A stretch of 44,656 bases of DNA from an uncultured Lentisphaerota bacterium (GCA_900320225.1 ONRL01000004.1:1-44656); one strand, 5' to 3'; positions 1 through 8,010 are shown, counted from the stretch's first letter. Numbers and translations are program-made. The notes: generated by a model from the sequence alone, not told the origin.

Positions 1-2058
1 CGTCCAGTGCCCCATGAAGTTGTTCTGGCTGCGCGAGGGGATCCACTTCTCGGGGATGATCGCCGCGTAGGTGGCCTCGCCGTAGATGTTCGTGACGGCG
101 GGCGTGCGGATGCGGATCTGGAGCGAGCCGAGGCCGTAGTCAAAGTCCCAGGCAGGGGCGAACACCATCTTGCCGTCCGAGTCGCGCAGGTAGCTGTAGC
201 GGCTGAAGGAGCCCGCGTCGTCGTTGCCCGGCACGAACTGTGAAAGCCAGTAGGACACCATCGAGTCGAAATCCGCGAGATCCGCGTAGTGCTCGCCGCG
301 CGAATTGACGTTCGTGCCCGACATCCACGCCTGGCCGAGGTTCCACCACGTCTCCCACACGAAGTTGCTGATCGTCGGGTTCGTGAAGGCGTATTCCGGC
401 GTGTTCATCGCCACGCACAGCTTGAGCGTGCCCTTCGAGGTCGTGTTGTTCTGGATGAAGCTGGACGGCGCGGGCGCAGTTCCGCCATTGGCTTTGGGCA
501 TCTTCTTGGAGTCGATCTCGAAGACGAGCCCCTTGGAGATGTCGCCGCCGTTCCAGGCCTTCCAGTACACCTTGATGCGCCCCTGTCCGTCGAGCGTGCC
601 GCCGTCGGCCTTCTTCGCGGAAAGCACGTAGTTCGTGCCGCCGTAGGCGAACGTGCCGGACGTCATCCAGAGGCAGTTCGTCTCGAGCATCTCGTCGATC
701 AAGTCCACGTCATCGTTCGTCAGGGCCGGGTTCGCCTTCTGCGCCGCCTCCGCGACGTCGCCGGTGTCCCAGTTGAGGATGGGGATGCGCTCATCGGACA
801 CGCGGATGTGCTGGCAGAGCTGGTAGTTGCCCACGTACTTCCCGTTCATCACCACGTCCACCCACTCGCTCTTCATCCACACGGGCGCGCCGAACTGTCC
901 GGCGAGGTCGTAGCAGAGCTTGTTGCGCATGAGCGACTCGTCGAAGCAGTTGGCGAGCAGCACCCAGTGCTTGTTCTTCGCGCCGCCGCCGAGGCCGAAG
1001 AGGTCGGTCTTCTTGTCGAGCTTGATCTTGTAGGGCTTCTTGTCCTGTCCGGCCGTGGAGTTGCCGCGCACGTGGATCGTGAAGTCCATGTTCTTGACCT
1101 GGTCGTCGTACTCGGCGTTGCCGCGGATCGTGATCTTGCCGGAGTGCGTTTCCTTCTTGCTCGACGGCCACGTATAGGCGATCGCCTCCACGAAGAGGTC
1201 CTCGTACTGCTCGCGGTACGGGGCGAGGTCCGCCCCCTCCTCGACCGTCAGCGGGAAGAAGTTGTCGCCCTCGTCGGCATAGTAGTAGGTCACGCCGACC
1301 TCGGCCGTCTCGTCGTCGGTCTTCACGTAGCCGTCCGCCGTCCCCACCGTCATCTCCACGACGGGCAGGTCGCTGCACCAGAACTTCCCCGTGCCGGCGT
1401 AGCCGTTGCCGTCGGACACGTCCACCACCACCCAGTGGCCGAAGTCGGACGCCTGCAGGTCATACGTCGAACCCGTGCCGCGCGCGCCGCCGGCGACGGG
1501 CATCCCGGCGGCGTCCACGAGGTGCCAGTCGTAGGACAGCTCGCCCAGCGTGACGCCCTCGTTCGGCGTCACCGTGGGCGTGAGCGTGCTGCCCGCCTGC
1601 GGACGCGACACCGTGGCGAACGAGACCTCGGCGCGCGCGACGCGCGCGACCGCCTCCGTCGCCGTGATGCGCCCCACCGTGCCCTTGCCGCGCAGGCCGA
1701 CTTTCGTCGCGTGCTTCTTCTGCGTCACGTCCGGCCCCAGCGAGCTGCGCGACGAGAACCAGATGTTGCCGAGGACGTCCGCGAGCACGTGGCCGTCCAC
1801 CGTGTAGCGGATGCGCGTGGGCACGCACGAGTAGTCGCTCTCGACGCGCACGGCGTAGGTGCGGTCCTCCTCCGCCACGAGGCCGTCGGCGGAAAGCTCG
1901 AGCCAGCGGCCCTTGATGTTGCCGCTGTCGCGCGTGGAGACCCAGCCGATGAACGTGCACGTCTCGCCGTCTTCCTTCAGGCGCATCGCGATGGCGGCGT
2001 GGTGCGAGAAGTTCGTGAGGTTCCACTCCTCGCCGAAGCGGCAGGCCGTGAAGGTCAT
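1..2058 (-). CDS. CotH-kinase family secreted protein, 3' part (runs off left edge)
   Basis: The minus-strand frame stays open from an ATG at 2058 to the left edge, so the C-terminus is missing. The recognisable part is a CotH kinase-like domain: IHVRGNSTAGQDKKPYKIKL, then DKKTDLFG, KHWVLLANCFDESLMRNKL and GKYVGNYQLCQHIRV, followed further on by PAWDFDYG. These match the RGNS...KKPY.IKLDKK and WVLLAN..D..L.RNKL blocks of CotH proteins, which resemble protein kinases and in spore formers phosphorylate coat proteins. A beta-rich, lectin-like stretch (first ~110 residues) and a linker precede the domain. The frame has no signal peptide of its own. The signal peptide is on the ORF at 2067-2369, which ends 8 bases upstream in another frame, so the two are probably one gene split by a 1-base indel. 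The substrate is unknown; a secreted or cell-surface role is inferred. Confidence 0.8.
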   Translation of the reverse strand, partial: MTFTACRFGEEWNLTNFSHHAAIAMRLKEDGETCTFIGWVSTRDSGNIKGRWLELSADGLVAEEDRTYAVRVESDYSCVPTRIRYTVDGHVLADVLGNIWFSSRSSLGPDVTQKKHATKVGLRGKGTVGRITATEAVARVARAEVSFATVSRPQAGSTLTPTVTPNEGVTLGELSYDWHLVDAAGMPVAGGARGTGSTYDLQASDFGHWVVVDVSDGNGYAGTGKFWCSDLPVVEMTVGTADGYVKTDDETAEVGVTYYYADEGDNFFPLTVEEGADLAPYREQYEDLFVEAIAYTWPSSKKETHSGKITIRGNAEYDDQVKNMDFTIHVRGNSTAGQDKKPYKIKLDKKTDLFGLGGGAKNKHWVLLANCFDESLMRNKLCYDLAGQFGAPVWMKSEWVDVVMNGKYVGNYQLCQHIRVSDERIPILNWDTGDVAEAAQKANPALTNDDVDLIDEMLETNCLWMTSGTFAYGGTNYVLSAKKADGGTLDGQGRIKVYWKAWNGGDISKGLVFEIDSKKMPKANGGTAPAPSSFIQNNTTSKGTLKLCVAMNTPEYAFTNPTISNFVWETWWNLGQAWMSGTNVNSRGEHYADLADFDSMVSYWLSQFVPGNDDAGSFSRYSYLRDSDGKMVFAPAWDFDYGLGSLQIRIRTPAVTNIYGEATYAAIIPEKWIPSRSQNNFMGHWT

Positions 2059-2066
2059 GTCCGCGT

Positions 2067-2369
2067 CTACTTCTTCGTCGGCTCGAACTGGATTTCGCCG
2101 CCGCGCGTGTCGAGCTGGAGGGAATCGCCGCCCGTGGCGCTCACGTGGACCGTGCGGTCGGTGGCCGTCGTCTTGCGCCAGGTGCCGGCGGACGTGGTCC
2201 ACTTGTTGCTCCGCACCTCCGTGAAGTTCTGGTACGTCTCGTCGAACCAGGTCGTCGCGTCGCCCAGCGGCCCGTCGCCGAACGCCGCCAGGCAAAGGAA
2301 AACCGAAAGCGCCGTCGCCAATTTGGCAAGCGACGTACCGGCAAAACTGCACTTCATCACATGGCTCAT
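2067..2369 (-). pseudogene. Signal peptide plus N-terminal fragment of the CotH-like gene (frameshifted)
   Basis: This is a 100-residue frame starting at ATG 2369, with an AAGGAG ribosome site 7 bases upstream. The N-terminus is a signal peptide (LAKLATALSVFLCLAAFGDG). The rest is Thr/Trp-rich and beta-like (TWFDETYQNFTEVRSNKWTT) and stops at QFEPTKK. In the -1 frame the DNA around the stop reads EEVDADMTFTACRF and runs straight into the CotH-like ORF, so one extra base would give a continuous FEPTK-EVDADMTF strand. I therefore read it as the broken 5' end of that gene, either a real frameshift or a sequencing error. A separate small secreted protein translationally coupled to the next ORF is the less likely alternative. 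Confidence 0.6.
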
Positions 2370-2407
2370 GCCCACACTCCTTTTTCGAGGTTCAAACACA
2401 CGCCGTC

Positions 2408-2416
2408 ATTATACCA
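2408..2416 (-). promoter_or_regulatory. Extended -10 promoter of the CotH-like gene
   Basis: On the minus strand this reads TGG-TATAAT, a consensus extended -10 element. Transcription would start near 2400, giving a leader of about 30 bases that contains the AAGGAG site used by the start at 2369. Confidence 0.6.
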
Positions 2417-2450
2417 TTCCGCCCCCCCGTCATGTCAAGTCGCGCCGTTA

Positions 2451-4160
2451 CTACTTCCTGCGCTGGGAGAAGAACCAGTCGAGCACGGCGGCATCGGAGT
2501 AGGCGGCGTCCCAGCAGTTGTGTCCCACGCCCGGATACTCGCGGTAGCGCACGTTGCCGTCGCATTCCCAGAGTGCCGAGACCATCTGACGCGAACGCCT
2601 GACCGGCACGGCCTTGTCGCAGTCTCCGTGGAAGGCCCAGATGGGCACGTCGCGCATGACGTGCGCCAGCGCCGGGTCGCCGCCGCCGCACAGCGGCATC
2701 GCCGCCGCGAAGAGGTTGGGGTATCTCTGCACGATGTCCCATGTTCCGTATCCGCCCATCGAAAGTCCCGTCACGTAGACGCGACGTTCGTCCACGGGAC
2801 ACTCCTTGAGCGTCTTGTCCAGGAGTTCCAGAACGAGCTTCATCGACTCGGACGGGCCCTTGGGCATCTTATGGGACGACGCGTCCCATGGCGTTTCCAC
2901 CCATCTCTTGCCCTTGGGGCACTGCGGCGCGATGAGGTAGCCGTCAATTTTCTTCTCCTTCATGTAGGAGAGGATCGGCCACACGCCGTGGACCTGCTGC
3001 AGGACGTTGTCGTCGCCGCGCTCGCCCGCGCCGTGCAGGAAAAGCACGAGCGGATAACGCCACCCCTGCTCAAGATTGGCCGGCGCGTGGAAACGGTAGC
3101 CGAGCGTCGCGCCGTTCGTGCTGGCATAGGTCCGCGCCTCCGTGAGCGCGGAGGCGTTGCGCACGGACGGAAGCGACCCGCGCGCCATCAGCTCGTCGAC
3201 GATCGCGCCGACCTCCGCCTTGGGCGTCTTGACGGTGAGCACGTAGTGGTTCCCGTTCGGGTCGGGCGTCCAGGCGTTCTTGCCCTTCGCGTCCACGATG
3301 TCGAACCGGCCGCGCACCGTGCCGAAGTAGCGCTCCCAGCCGCGCACGGCCGCGAGCACGGTCACCTCGTCCCATGCCGGATGGCCCTTCTCCGTCTCCT
3401 TGTACGCCGTGAGGGCGCGCTTGAACACGTCGCGCACCGGGTTGACGGGCATCCGCTTCTTCGAGACGGGCACGCCGCATTTCACCTCCACGCCGTAGCA
3501 CCAGTCGAGGAAGTAAATGGGGGTGGGCCAGTCGCGGAACGCGATCTTGGACGACGCGCCGTCCTCCTTCGAGTTGTACTCGTACCCGTCGGGGTAGCGG
3601 CACGCCATCGCGTACCAGGCCTTCACCTTCTTCGCCACGAGCGCGCGTCCGTCGAGCGGCGAGAAGGCGTCGCCCTTCGTCTCCAGCAGACGGCGGAGGT
3701 TGGTGGTGAAGCCCACGGAGCAGATGGTCACGCTGCCGTCCGGCTGCGCGGCGAGGATCCTGCGATAGGTCTCGTTCGCGTCGGGCGCGGCGTCGCTCGT
3801 GGGATGCTTCACCACGTCCTTGTTGGCCTTCACCATGTCCGCGTAGATGTCGTAGATGGCATGCTTCCAGCCGAGCGGGCCGAGGCCCAGCTCCCGGTTC
3901 GCGCCCACCGGGATGTCGGGACGGCCGTAGTAGGCGTTGATGATCTCGACCATGCCGACCGCCGGCGTGCCGCGCGTGGAGGCGACGGTGCCGAGGATCT
4001 CGCACTCGCCCGCGTCGGCGAGCGCATGGAGCGTGGCAAGCGCGCCCACGTCGTCGAAATCCGTGTACATGTCGGTGTCGAAGATGATCTTCTCCGGCGC
4101 GCCGAACGCAATCCAGGCGGCGCATGCGGCCGCCACAAAAACGAAGTGTCTTGTTTTCAT
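2451..4160 (-). CDS. Secreted nucleoside-hydrolase-like / esterase fusion protein
   Basis: A 569-residue protein. MKTRHFVFVAAACAAWIAFG is a signal peptide, so I use the ATG at 4160 rather than the in-frame one at 4184. Residues 24-320 resemble the inosine-uridine nucleoside hydrolase fold: IIFDTDMYTDFDDVGAL holds the Asp-rich metal/ribose-binding motif (classical DTDPGxDDA), followed by TVASTRGTPAVG and ICSVGFTTNLRRLL. Residues 345-569 are an alpha/beta-hydrolase of the LpqC/feruloyl-esterase/PHB-depolymerase type: LVLFLHGAGERG is the oxyanion strand, with Ser467 in GLSMGG, Asp515 in HGDCDKAVP and His547 in GVGHNCW as a full triad. The first half is paralogous to the stand-alone gene at 18362-19444. 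Substrates are not clear from sequence; deacylation plus glycoside or nucleoside cleavage of an extracellular compound is inferred. It is transcribed alone from a promoter touching its start codon. Confidence 0.85.
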   Translation of the reverse strand: MKTRHFVFVAAACAAWIAFGAPEKIIFDTDMYTDFDDVGALATLHALADAGECEILGTVASTRGTPAVGMVEIINAYYGRPDIPVGANRELGLGPLGWKHAIYDIYADMVKANKDVVKHPTSDAAPDANETYRRILAAQPDGSVTICSVGFTTNLRRLLETKGDAFSPLDGRALVAKKVKAWYAMACRYPDGYEYNSKEDGASSKIAFRDWPTPIYFLDWCYGVEVKCGVPVSKKRMPVNPVRDVFKRALTAYKETEKGHPAWDEVTVLAAVRGWERYFGTVRGRFDIVDAKGKNAWTPDPNGNHYVLTVKTPKAEVGAIVDELMARGSLPSVRNASALTEARTYASTNGATLGYRFHAPANLEQGWRYPLVLFLHGAGERGDDNVLQQVHGVWPILSYMKEKKIDGYLIAPQCPKGKRWVETPWDASSHKMPKGPSESMKLVLELLDKTLKECPVDERRVYVTGLSMGGYGTWDIVQRYPNLFAAAMPLCGGGDPALAHVMRDVPIWAFHGDCDKAVPVRRSRQMVSALWECDGNVRYREYPGVGHNCWDAAYSDAAVLDWFFSQRRK

Positions 4161-4166
4161 GCGGTA

Positions 4167-4175
4167 AGTATACCA
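4167..4175 (-). promoter_or_regulatory. Extended -10 (TGG-TATACT) for a leaderless start at 4160
   Basis: The minus strand reads AAAATGTGG-TATACT-TACCGC-ATG. The -10 hexamer ends only 6 bases before the ATG, so transcription should begin at or beside the start codon. There is no Shine-Dalgarno site. The same AAATGTGGTATACT block occurs before the gene starting at 5308. Confidence 0.6.
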
Positions 4176-4203
4176 CATTTTCACCTCGTCCGGCGTCCCC
4201 TTT

Positions 4204-4246
4204 GTAATCGGTCAGCGGTAGGGGGGGCGAGGCGCTGACCGATTAC
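4204..4246 (-). repeat. Perfect 14-bp inverted repeat between two minus-strand genes
   Basis: GTAATCGGTCAGCG (4204-4217) and CGCTGACCGATTAC (4233-4246) are exact inverted copies around a 15-base GC-rich loop. It lies downstream of the stop at 4277 and upstream of the promoter at 4175. No T-run follows, so it is not a typical intrinsic terminator. It could be a rho-assisted stop, an operator or a mobile palindromic repeat. Confidence 0.6.
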
Positions 4247-4276
4247 CAAGCTGAAAGTTGGAATGCCGGACCCGCC

Positions 4277-5308
4277 TTACGGGACCGATTCCGCCTGGCT
4301 CACGAGAGCCTGCCATTCCTCGCGCGCCTTCTTCTCCTTGGCGGCCTCCGCCTCCGGATGCGCGCCATACACCCAGAACGGCTTGATGCCGGCGCCCGCG
4401 CACGAGAACACGCGCGGCACCTCGATCACGCCGCCCGAACGGCGCACGATCTTCTTGCCGTCCGTCAGCACGATGCGCGGCGCGCGCCCGCGCGGACGCG
4501 AGGGGACGTCTGCCGTTGCCGCGGGCGGCGCTTCGGGCGGAGCTTCCGGCGTCTCGGCGACCTGCGGAGGGGCGTCCTCCCCGCCAACGTCGGCCATGGC
4601 AGGCGCAGCCTCTTCCTCCGCAGGCACGTCCGGTTCGGGCTGCTGGACGTCTACGCGCGCAACCACGTTGGACGTGACCTCATCGACCTTGGCCACAGAT
4701 GGCGGCGGCTCCGACGGACGGTCCGGCGCCCGTTGCGAGAAGTAGAGGGCGAGTACGCCGAGGAGAAGCAAAACGAAGCCGGCAGCGACTTTCAACGGCA
4801 AAGATAGCGAATTGTCCTTCTCCACCGGGGCATCCTCCGCCCGAAGGGCCGGCGGCGGGACCGTTCGGCGGATCTTCCGTTTCGGCGGCGCAATTGGCAC
4901 GTCGGCCGATTCGGGCGGGGCAATCGGCACGACAGCCGGTTCGAGCGGCGCGGGTTCCTCCGAGACGGCTTCCGCCTCGCGCCGGACGAGAAGTTCGCGC
5001 AGGTACTTCTTCGTGTTCTTGTCGCGCTCGAAGCGAATCAGGTACTTGAGGTCGTTGACGGCGAGCGCCGGCTCGATCTCCGCCTGACACTCGGCGTATT
5101 GGAGGGGATCGACCTTGTCGCCGAAATGGGTCGAGTAGAAGCCGAGCCCGATGAACAGCTTCGCGCCCGGCGGTGCCATCTTGAAATAGCGGTCCAGCTC
5201 GGGGTCACGGCGGCAAGCGGCAATCGCCTCCCGGAAGTCCTCCTCCGGGATGATGGCCTCTTCCTCGAACTCCTCTTCGGGTTCCACGCTTGGACTCTCA
5301 TCTGTCAT
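4277..5308 (-). CDS. Orphan single-pass membrane protein with Pro/Glu/Ala-rich linkers
   Basis: I do not recognise a family. The 343-residue protein starts at ATG 5308. It has a very acidic N-terminus (EEEFEEEAIIPEEDF), a probably folded cytoplasmic region to about residue 112 (RDPELDRYFKMAPPGAKLF, YLIRFERDKNTKKYLREL), a Pro-rich linker with two VPIAPP copies and a basic patch KRKIRR, and one membrane helix at about 168-191 (VAAGFVLLLLGVLALYF). A long Pro/Glu/Ala stretch follows, then a short conserved-looking tail (RIVLTDGKKIVRRSGGVIEV, FWVYGAHPEAEAAKEK). With no signal peptide, a cytoplasmic N-terminus and periplasmic C-terminus are inferred. It is divergent from the peptide-maturation operon, with only 60 bases between the start codons, so co-regulation is possible. 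Confidence 0.7.
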   Translation of the reverse strand: MTDESPSVEPEEEFEEEAIIPEEDFREAIAACRRDPELDRYFKMAPPGAKLFIGLGFYSTHFGDKVDPLQYAECQAEIEPALAVNDLKYLIRFERDKNTKKYLRELLVRREAEAVSEEPAPLEPAVVPIAPPESADVPIAPPKRKIRRTVPPPALRAEDAPVEKDNSLSLPLKVAAGFVLLLLGVLALYFSQRAPDRPSEPPPSVAKVDEVTSNVVARVDVQQPEPDVPAEEEAAPAMADVGGEDAPPQVAETPEAPPEAPPAATADVPSRPRGRAPRIVLTDGKKIVRRSGGVIEVPRVFSCAGAGIKPFWVYGAHPEAEAAKEKKAREEWQALVSQAESVP

Positions 5309-5316
5309 GCGCGCAC

Positions 5317-5325
5317 AGTATACCA
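5317..5325 (-). promoter_or_regulatory. Extended -10 (TGG-TATACT) for a leaderless start at 5308
   Basis: The minus strand reads GAAATGTGG-TATACT-GTGCGCGC-ATG, with 8 bases between hexamer and start codon and no ribosome site. It sits back to back with the plus-strand promoter at 5333-5361. Confidence 0.6.
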
Positions 5326-5332
5326 CATTTCA

Positions 5333-5361
5333 TTGACGCAGGGCGAAGGTTCTGCTATCAT
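5333..5361 (+). promoter_or_regulatory. Promoter of the five-gene peptide operon (leaderless)
   Basis: TTGACG (5333-5338), a 17-base spacer ending in TGC, and TATCAT (5356-5361) form a good -35/extended -10 pair. TTGCGCC (7 bases) separates it from the GTG start at 5369, so the first gene should be translated from a leaderless message. Confidence 0.65.
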
Positions 5362-5368
5362 TTGCGCC

Positions 5369-6604
5369 GTGACTTGGAAAACGATATGTTTCGTTGCCGT
5401 GGCGTGTAGCCTGTTGGCCCATTCGCCCGCACGGGGGGAGAGTCTGCCGTTTGCCGGACTCGACGACCTGCGCGGCCCCTACGAGGGAACGGGCATGTTC
5501 GGCGAGGCCCTCCACGTGCAGCCGCTCGGCATGGCCGGGAACTGGCCGATCTGCGCCGTCTGGTCGTCAGACAGGACAACCAAGTCGCCGTATCTCGGCT
5601 TCGGCTGGAGCATCCCCGCACTTGAATCGCGCTTCGTGCCGCTTGACGTGCGCCGCTGGGCGTTCTACCAGCCAGACGGCTACGTGCGCATCTTCGTGCA
5701 GGTCGATCGGAAAGAGAGCAACGTCCTGACCGGCGGACCCGCGTGGACGGCCATCGTCAAGGACGACCTCATCCGCGTGACGGCGGACCCGCACGACGGC
5801 GGACCGAAGTCGGAGTTCACCTTCCGGCAGGGACGACTCGTGCGCATGATCTGCGAGGAGGGATCCTTCGACGTGAAGTACACGGGGCGCGTGGCCGACG
5901 GCATCACCTCGCACGGCAAGACCCTGCTCGAGGCGACGCGCGAATCTGGACCCGAAAAGCGCGCCGTGTTCCGCTTCAACGGCGGACGCGCGCAGGTCGT
6001 GGCCGTCTGCCGTCCGGCGACGGTCTTCGGCCCCCAGGGCGAATCATCTGCGGCAATGTCGTCACAGGAAAACTGCCTTGCGAGCCTCCAGACGCCCGAC
6101 GGGACAGTGGACTTCTCGTACGGCGGCGATAACGGCGAGGCGGCCTTCCAAGCCGGCAACGCGCGCTGGACATGGGATCCGCGCACGCGGAAAATCCTCT
6201 CCTGCGGAGACTGGATCTACACGATCGGCGAGACGAAGAACCACGAGGACGAGGTGAAAGAGACGCCGACCTTCGACCGGCGCCACGCGGATGGCCGACA
6301 CGAATCCTACGCCAATAGCCGGAAGACAGGTCTCTGCGTCCAGTCGTTCACCAACGGGACGAGCCGTACGTATAAGGTCTTCACGTCGGGTCCGCTCGCC
6401 TACCGCCGCGTACGTTGGACGAAGGAGACGGACGGCGACGGGTCAAGCGTCCGAACCGACTACACCTACAACGAGGCCGGGCGCGTCGTCTACCGCCGGA
6501 CCACGCGCGAAGGAGAAGACGCCGGAACCGACGAGGCGTGGCTCGACGAGTCCGGCAAGGTCTTCCGCCGCCGCGTGGACGGCAAGGAGGTGCCGACCAA
6601 GTGA
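5369..6604 (+). CDS. Secreted YD/RHS-repeat-like protein, first gene of the peptide operon
   Basis: A 411-residue protein from a GTG start. This start is chosen because it gives a signal peptide (WKTICFVAVACSLLAHSPARG) and lies 7 bases after a -10 element. The mature part is a series of short beta-like units: ESEFTFRQGRLVRMI-type strands (SEFTFRQGRLVRMICEEG), FDVKYTGRVADGI, VDFSYGGDNGEAAF, and at the end DYTYNEAGRVVYRRTTREG and EAWLDESGKVFRRRVDGK. The Y-x-Y-N-x-x-G-R units resemble YD/RHS repeats, which form encapsulating beta-shells or propellers. There is no toxin tail. Its stop overlaps the radical SAM start by 4 bases, so it belongs to that system. A role as a periplasmic partner, shell or chaperone for the peptide is inference. 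Confidence 0.7.
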   Translation: MTWKTICFVAVACSLLAHSPARGESLPFAGLDDLRGPYEGTGMFGEALHVQPLGMAGNWPICAVWSSDRTTKSPYLGFGWSIPALESRFVPLDVRRWAFYQPDGYVRIFVQVDRKESNVLTGGPAWTAIVKDDLIRVTADPHDGGPKSEFTFRQGRLVRMICEEGSFDVKYTGRVADGITSHGKTLLEATRESGPEKRAVFRFNGGRAQVVAVCRPATVFGPQGESSAAMSSQENCLASLQTPDGTVDFSYGGDNGEAAFQAGNARWTWDPRTRKILSCGDWIYTIGETKNHEDEVKETPTFDRRHADGRHESYANSRKTGLCVQSFTNGTSRTYKVFTSGPLAYRRVRWTKETDGDGSSVRTDYTYNEAGRVVYRRTTREGEDAGTDEAWLDESGKVFRRRVDGKEVPTK

Positions 6605-8010
6605 CGGCCTACCACCTCTTCCGCGAGGGAGACGCACATTTCGTCTTCCATCACGCATCCGGGCGCTTCATCCGCGTGAGCCCGGAAGCGTACGACCTGC
6701 TGGAACTGCGCGAGAGACTCTCTGCGGAGGAGGCGACTGCGGCGTTCCGCGCGCGCCATCCCGACGCGACGAGCGTGTTGGACGACGTCGCCGCGCTGGA
6801 GACGGACGGTTTCTTCGAGCCGGCGGAGCCGCCGGTCAAGGATGACGACGAATTCGAGGACGAACTGGAGAAGCGCTTCTCGGGGCCCTGCAATACGCTG
6901 GTGCTGACCGTGGCGTCAGGCTGCAACCTCGCCTGCCGCTACTGCTACTGCGGCGTCTGCCGGGACGAACTGCCGGACAAAGGGCTAATGCCGGAGGCGA
7001 CGGCGCTTCAGGCCGTGGACCGCCTGTTCGCGGCGGCCGATCTGAAGGTCGGCGTGCGCATCACGTTCTTCGGCGGCGAACCCCTTCTGAACAAGCCCGT
7101 GATCCGAAGCGTGGTGGCGCGCTGCAACGAACTCGCCGCCGCGCGCGGACAGAAAGCCAGTTACTCCATCACGACGAACGCGACGTTGGTGGACGACGAG
7201 ACGGCAGACCTGATCATCGAGAACAATTTCGGCCTGATGGTGAGTCTGGACGGACCGCAGCCGCTCCATGACGGACAATGCCCCACACGCGCCGGAGGAG
7301 GGTCGTTCGCGCTCGCCGCCGCCGGCATCCGCAAGCTGCTCGCGCGCGGCGCGCGCGTGACGGCGCGCTGCACGATGGCGCATCCCGCACCCGATGCACT
7401 GGAGCTCATCCGTTTCTTCTCGGAATTCGGCGTGTCGCGCGTGGTGCTCGGAACCGTGTACAACCCCACGTTCCCCAGCGCGTGCGATTTCACCGAAGAA
7501 GACGACCGCATATTCCGCCGGTGCATAAGCGAAAAAGTGATTCCGTGGATGGTCGCAGAACATGCCGCCGGACGCACGCCCATCTACGATCCCTTCGAGG
7601 ACATCGGCGAGTTCCAGGGCGAGGAGACGCATCCGGACAAGGTGCCGGCGCTGCGCTGCGGCGCCTGCCACGGCGCGATGGCGGTGGCGCCGGATGGCAC
7701 GCTCTATCCGTGCCACAGGTTTGTCGGCATGGAAAAGTGGGCGCTCGGGCGGCTGGAGGACGGTCCCGACAAGGAACGTTGCAAGGCGTTCTGGCGCGCC
7801 TACCGCGCGGCGACCCGCGAGGCGTGCGCCGGCTGTTGGGCGTACCGCGTCTGCGGAGGGCCCTGTCCGTGGGAGGTCGCGCGCGCCGACGGAACGTTCG
7901 CGACGGTGCCACGTCTGTGCAAAGACACTTGCGCGTGGATCAAACAAGGAGTATACTATTGGGACACGATTGGCCTAGCTGGCCAGAAGAAAGGAGTACA
8001 ACACACATGA
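6601..8010 (+). CDS. Radical SAM/SPASM peptide maturase with N-terminal PqqD-like domain
   Basis: A 469-residue protein from a GTG start sharing GTGA with the previous stop. Residues 1-75 look like a PqqD-like RiPP recognition element (YHLFREGDAHFVFHH, then RVSPEAYDLLELRERLS). The radical SAM core has C108, C112 and C115 in CNLACRYC, the cluster that cleaves SAM; GGEP at 158-161 is the SAM-binding motif. The C-terminus is a SPASM domain with Cys at 353, 356, 371, 409, 412, 418, 422, 440 and 444 (RCGACHGAM, CAGCWAYRVCGGPC), enough for two auxiliary Fe-S clusters. This architecture is typical of enzymes that install thioether or C-C crosslinks in ribosomal peptides (SCIFF/ranthipeptide maturases, QhpD). 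The next ORF, overlapping by 4 bases, is a Cys-containing peptide and the likely substrate. The chemistry cannot be read from sequence. Confidence 0.9.
   Translation: MTAYHLFREGDAHFVFHHASGRFIRVSPEAYDLLELRERLSAEEATAAFRARHPDATSVLDDVAALETDGFFEPAEPPVKDDDEFEDELEKRFSGPCNTLVLTVASGCNLACRYCYCGVCRDELPDKGLMPEATALQAVDRLFAAADLKVGVRITFFGGEPLLNKPVIRSVVARCNELAAARGQKASYSITTNATLVDDETADLIIENNFGLMVSLDGPQPLHDGQCPTRAGGGSFALAAAGIRKLLARGARVTARCTMAHPAPDALELIRFFSEFGVSRVVLGTVYNPTFPSACDFTEEDDRIFRRCISEKVIPWMVAEHAAGRTPIYDPFEDIGEFQGEETHPDKVPALRCGACHGAMAVAPDGTLYPCHRFVGMEKWALGRLEDGPDKERCKAFWRAYRAATREACAGCWAYRVCGGPCPWEVARADGTFATVPRLCKDTCAWIKQGVYYWDTIGLAGQKKGVQHT

Noticed and set aside
289-2502. Long plus-strand ORF of 737 codons
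   Set aside because: Arg/Val/His-rich shadow opposite the CotH-like and esterase genes; GC-rich DNA keeps antisense frames open and no family motif appears.
5369-6604. Polymorphic RHS toxin
   Set aside because: Only a few weak YD-like units, short total length and no variable C-terminal toxin or immunity gene.
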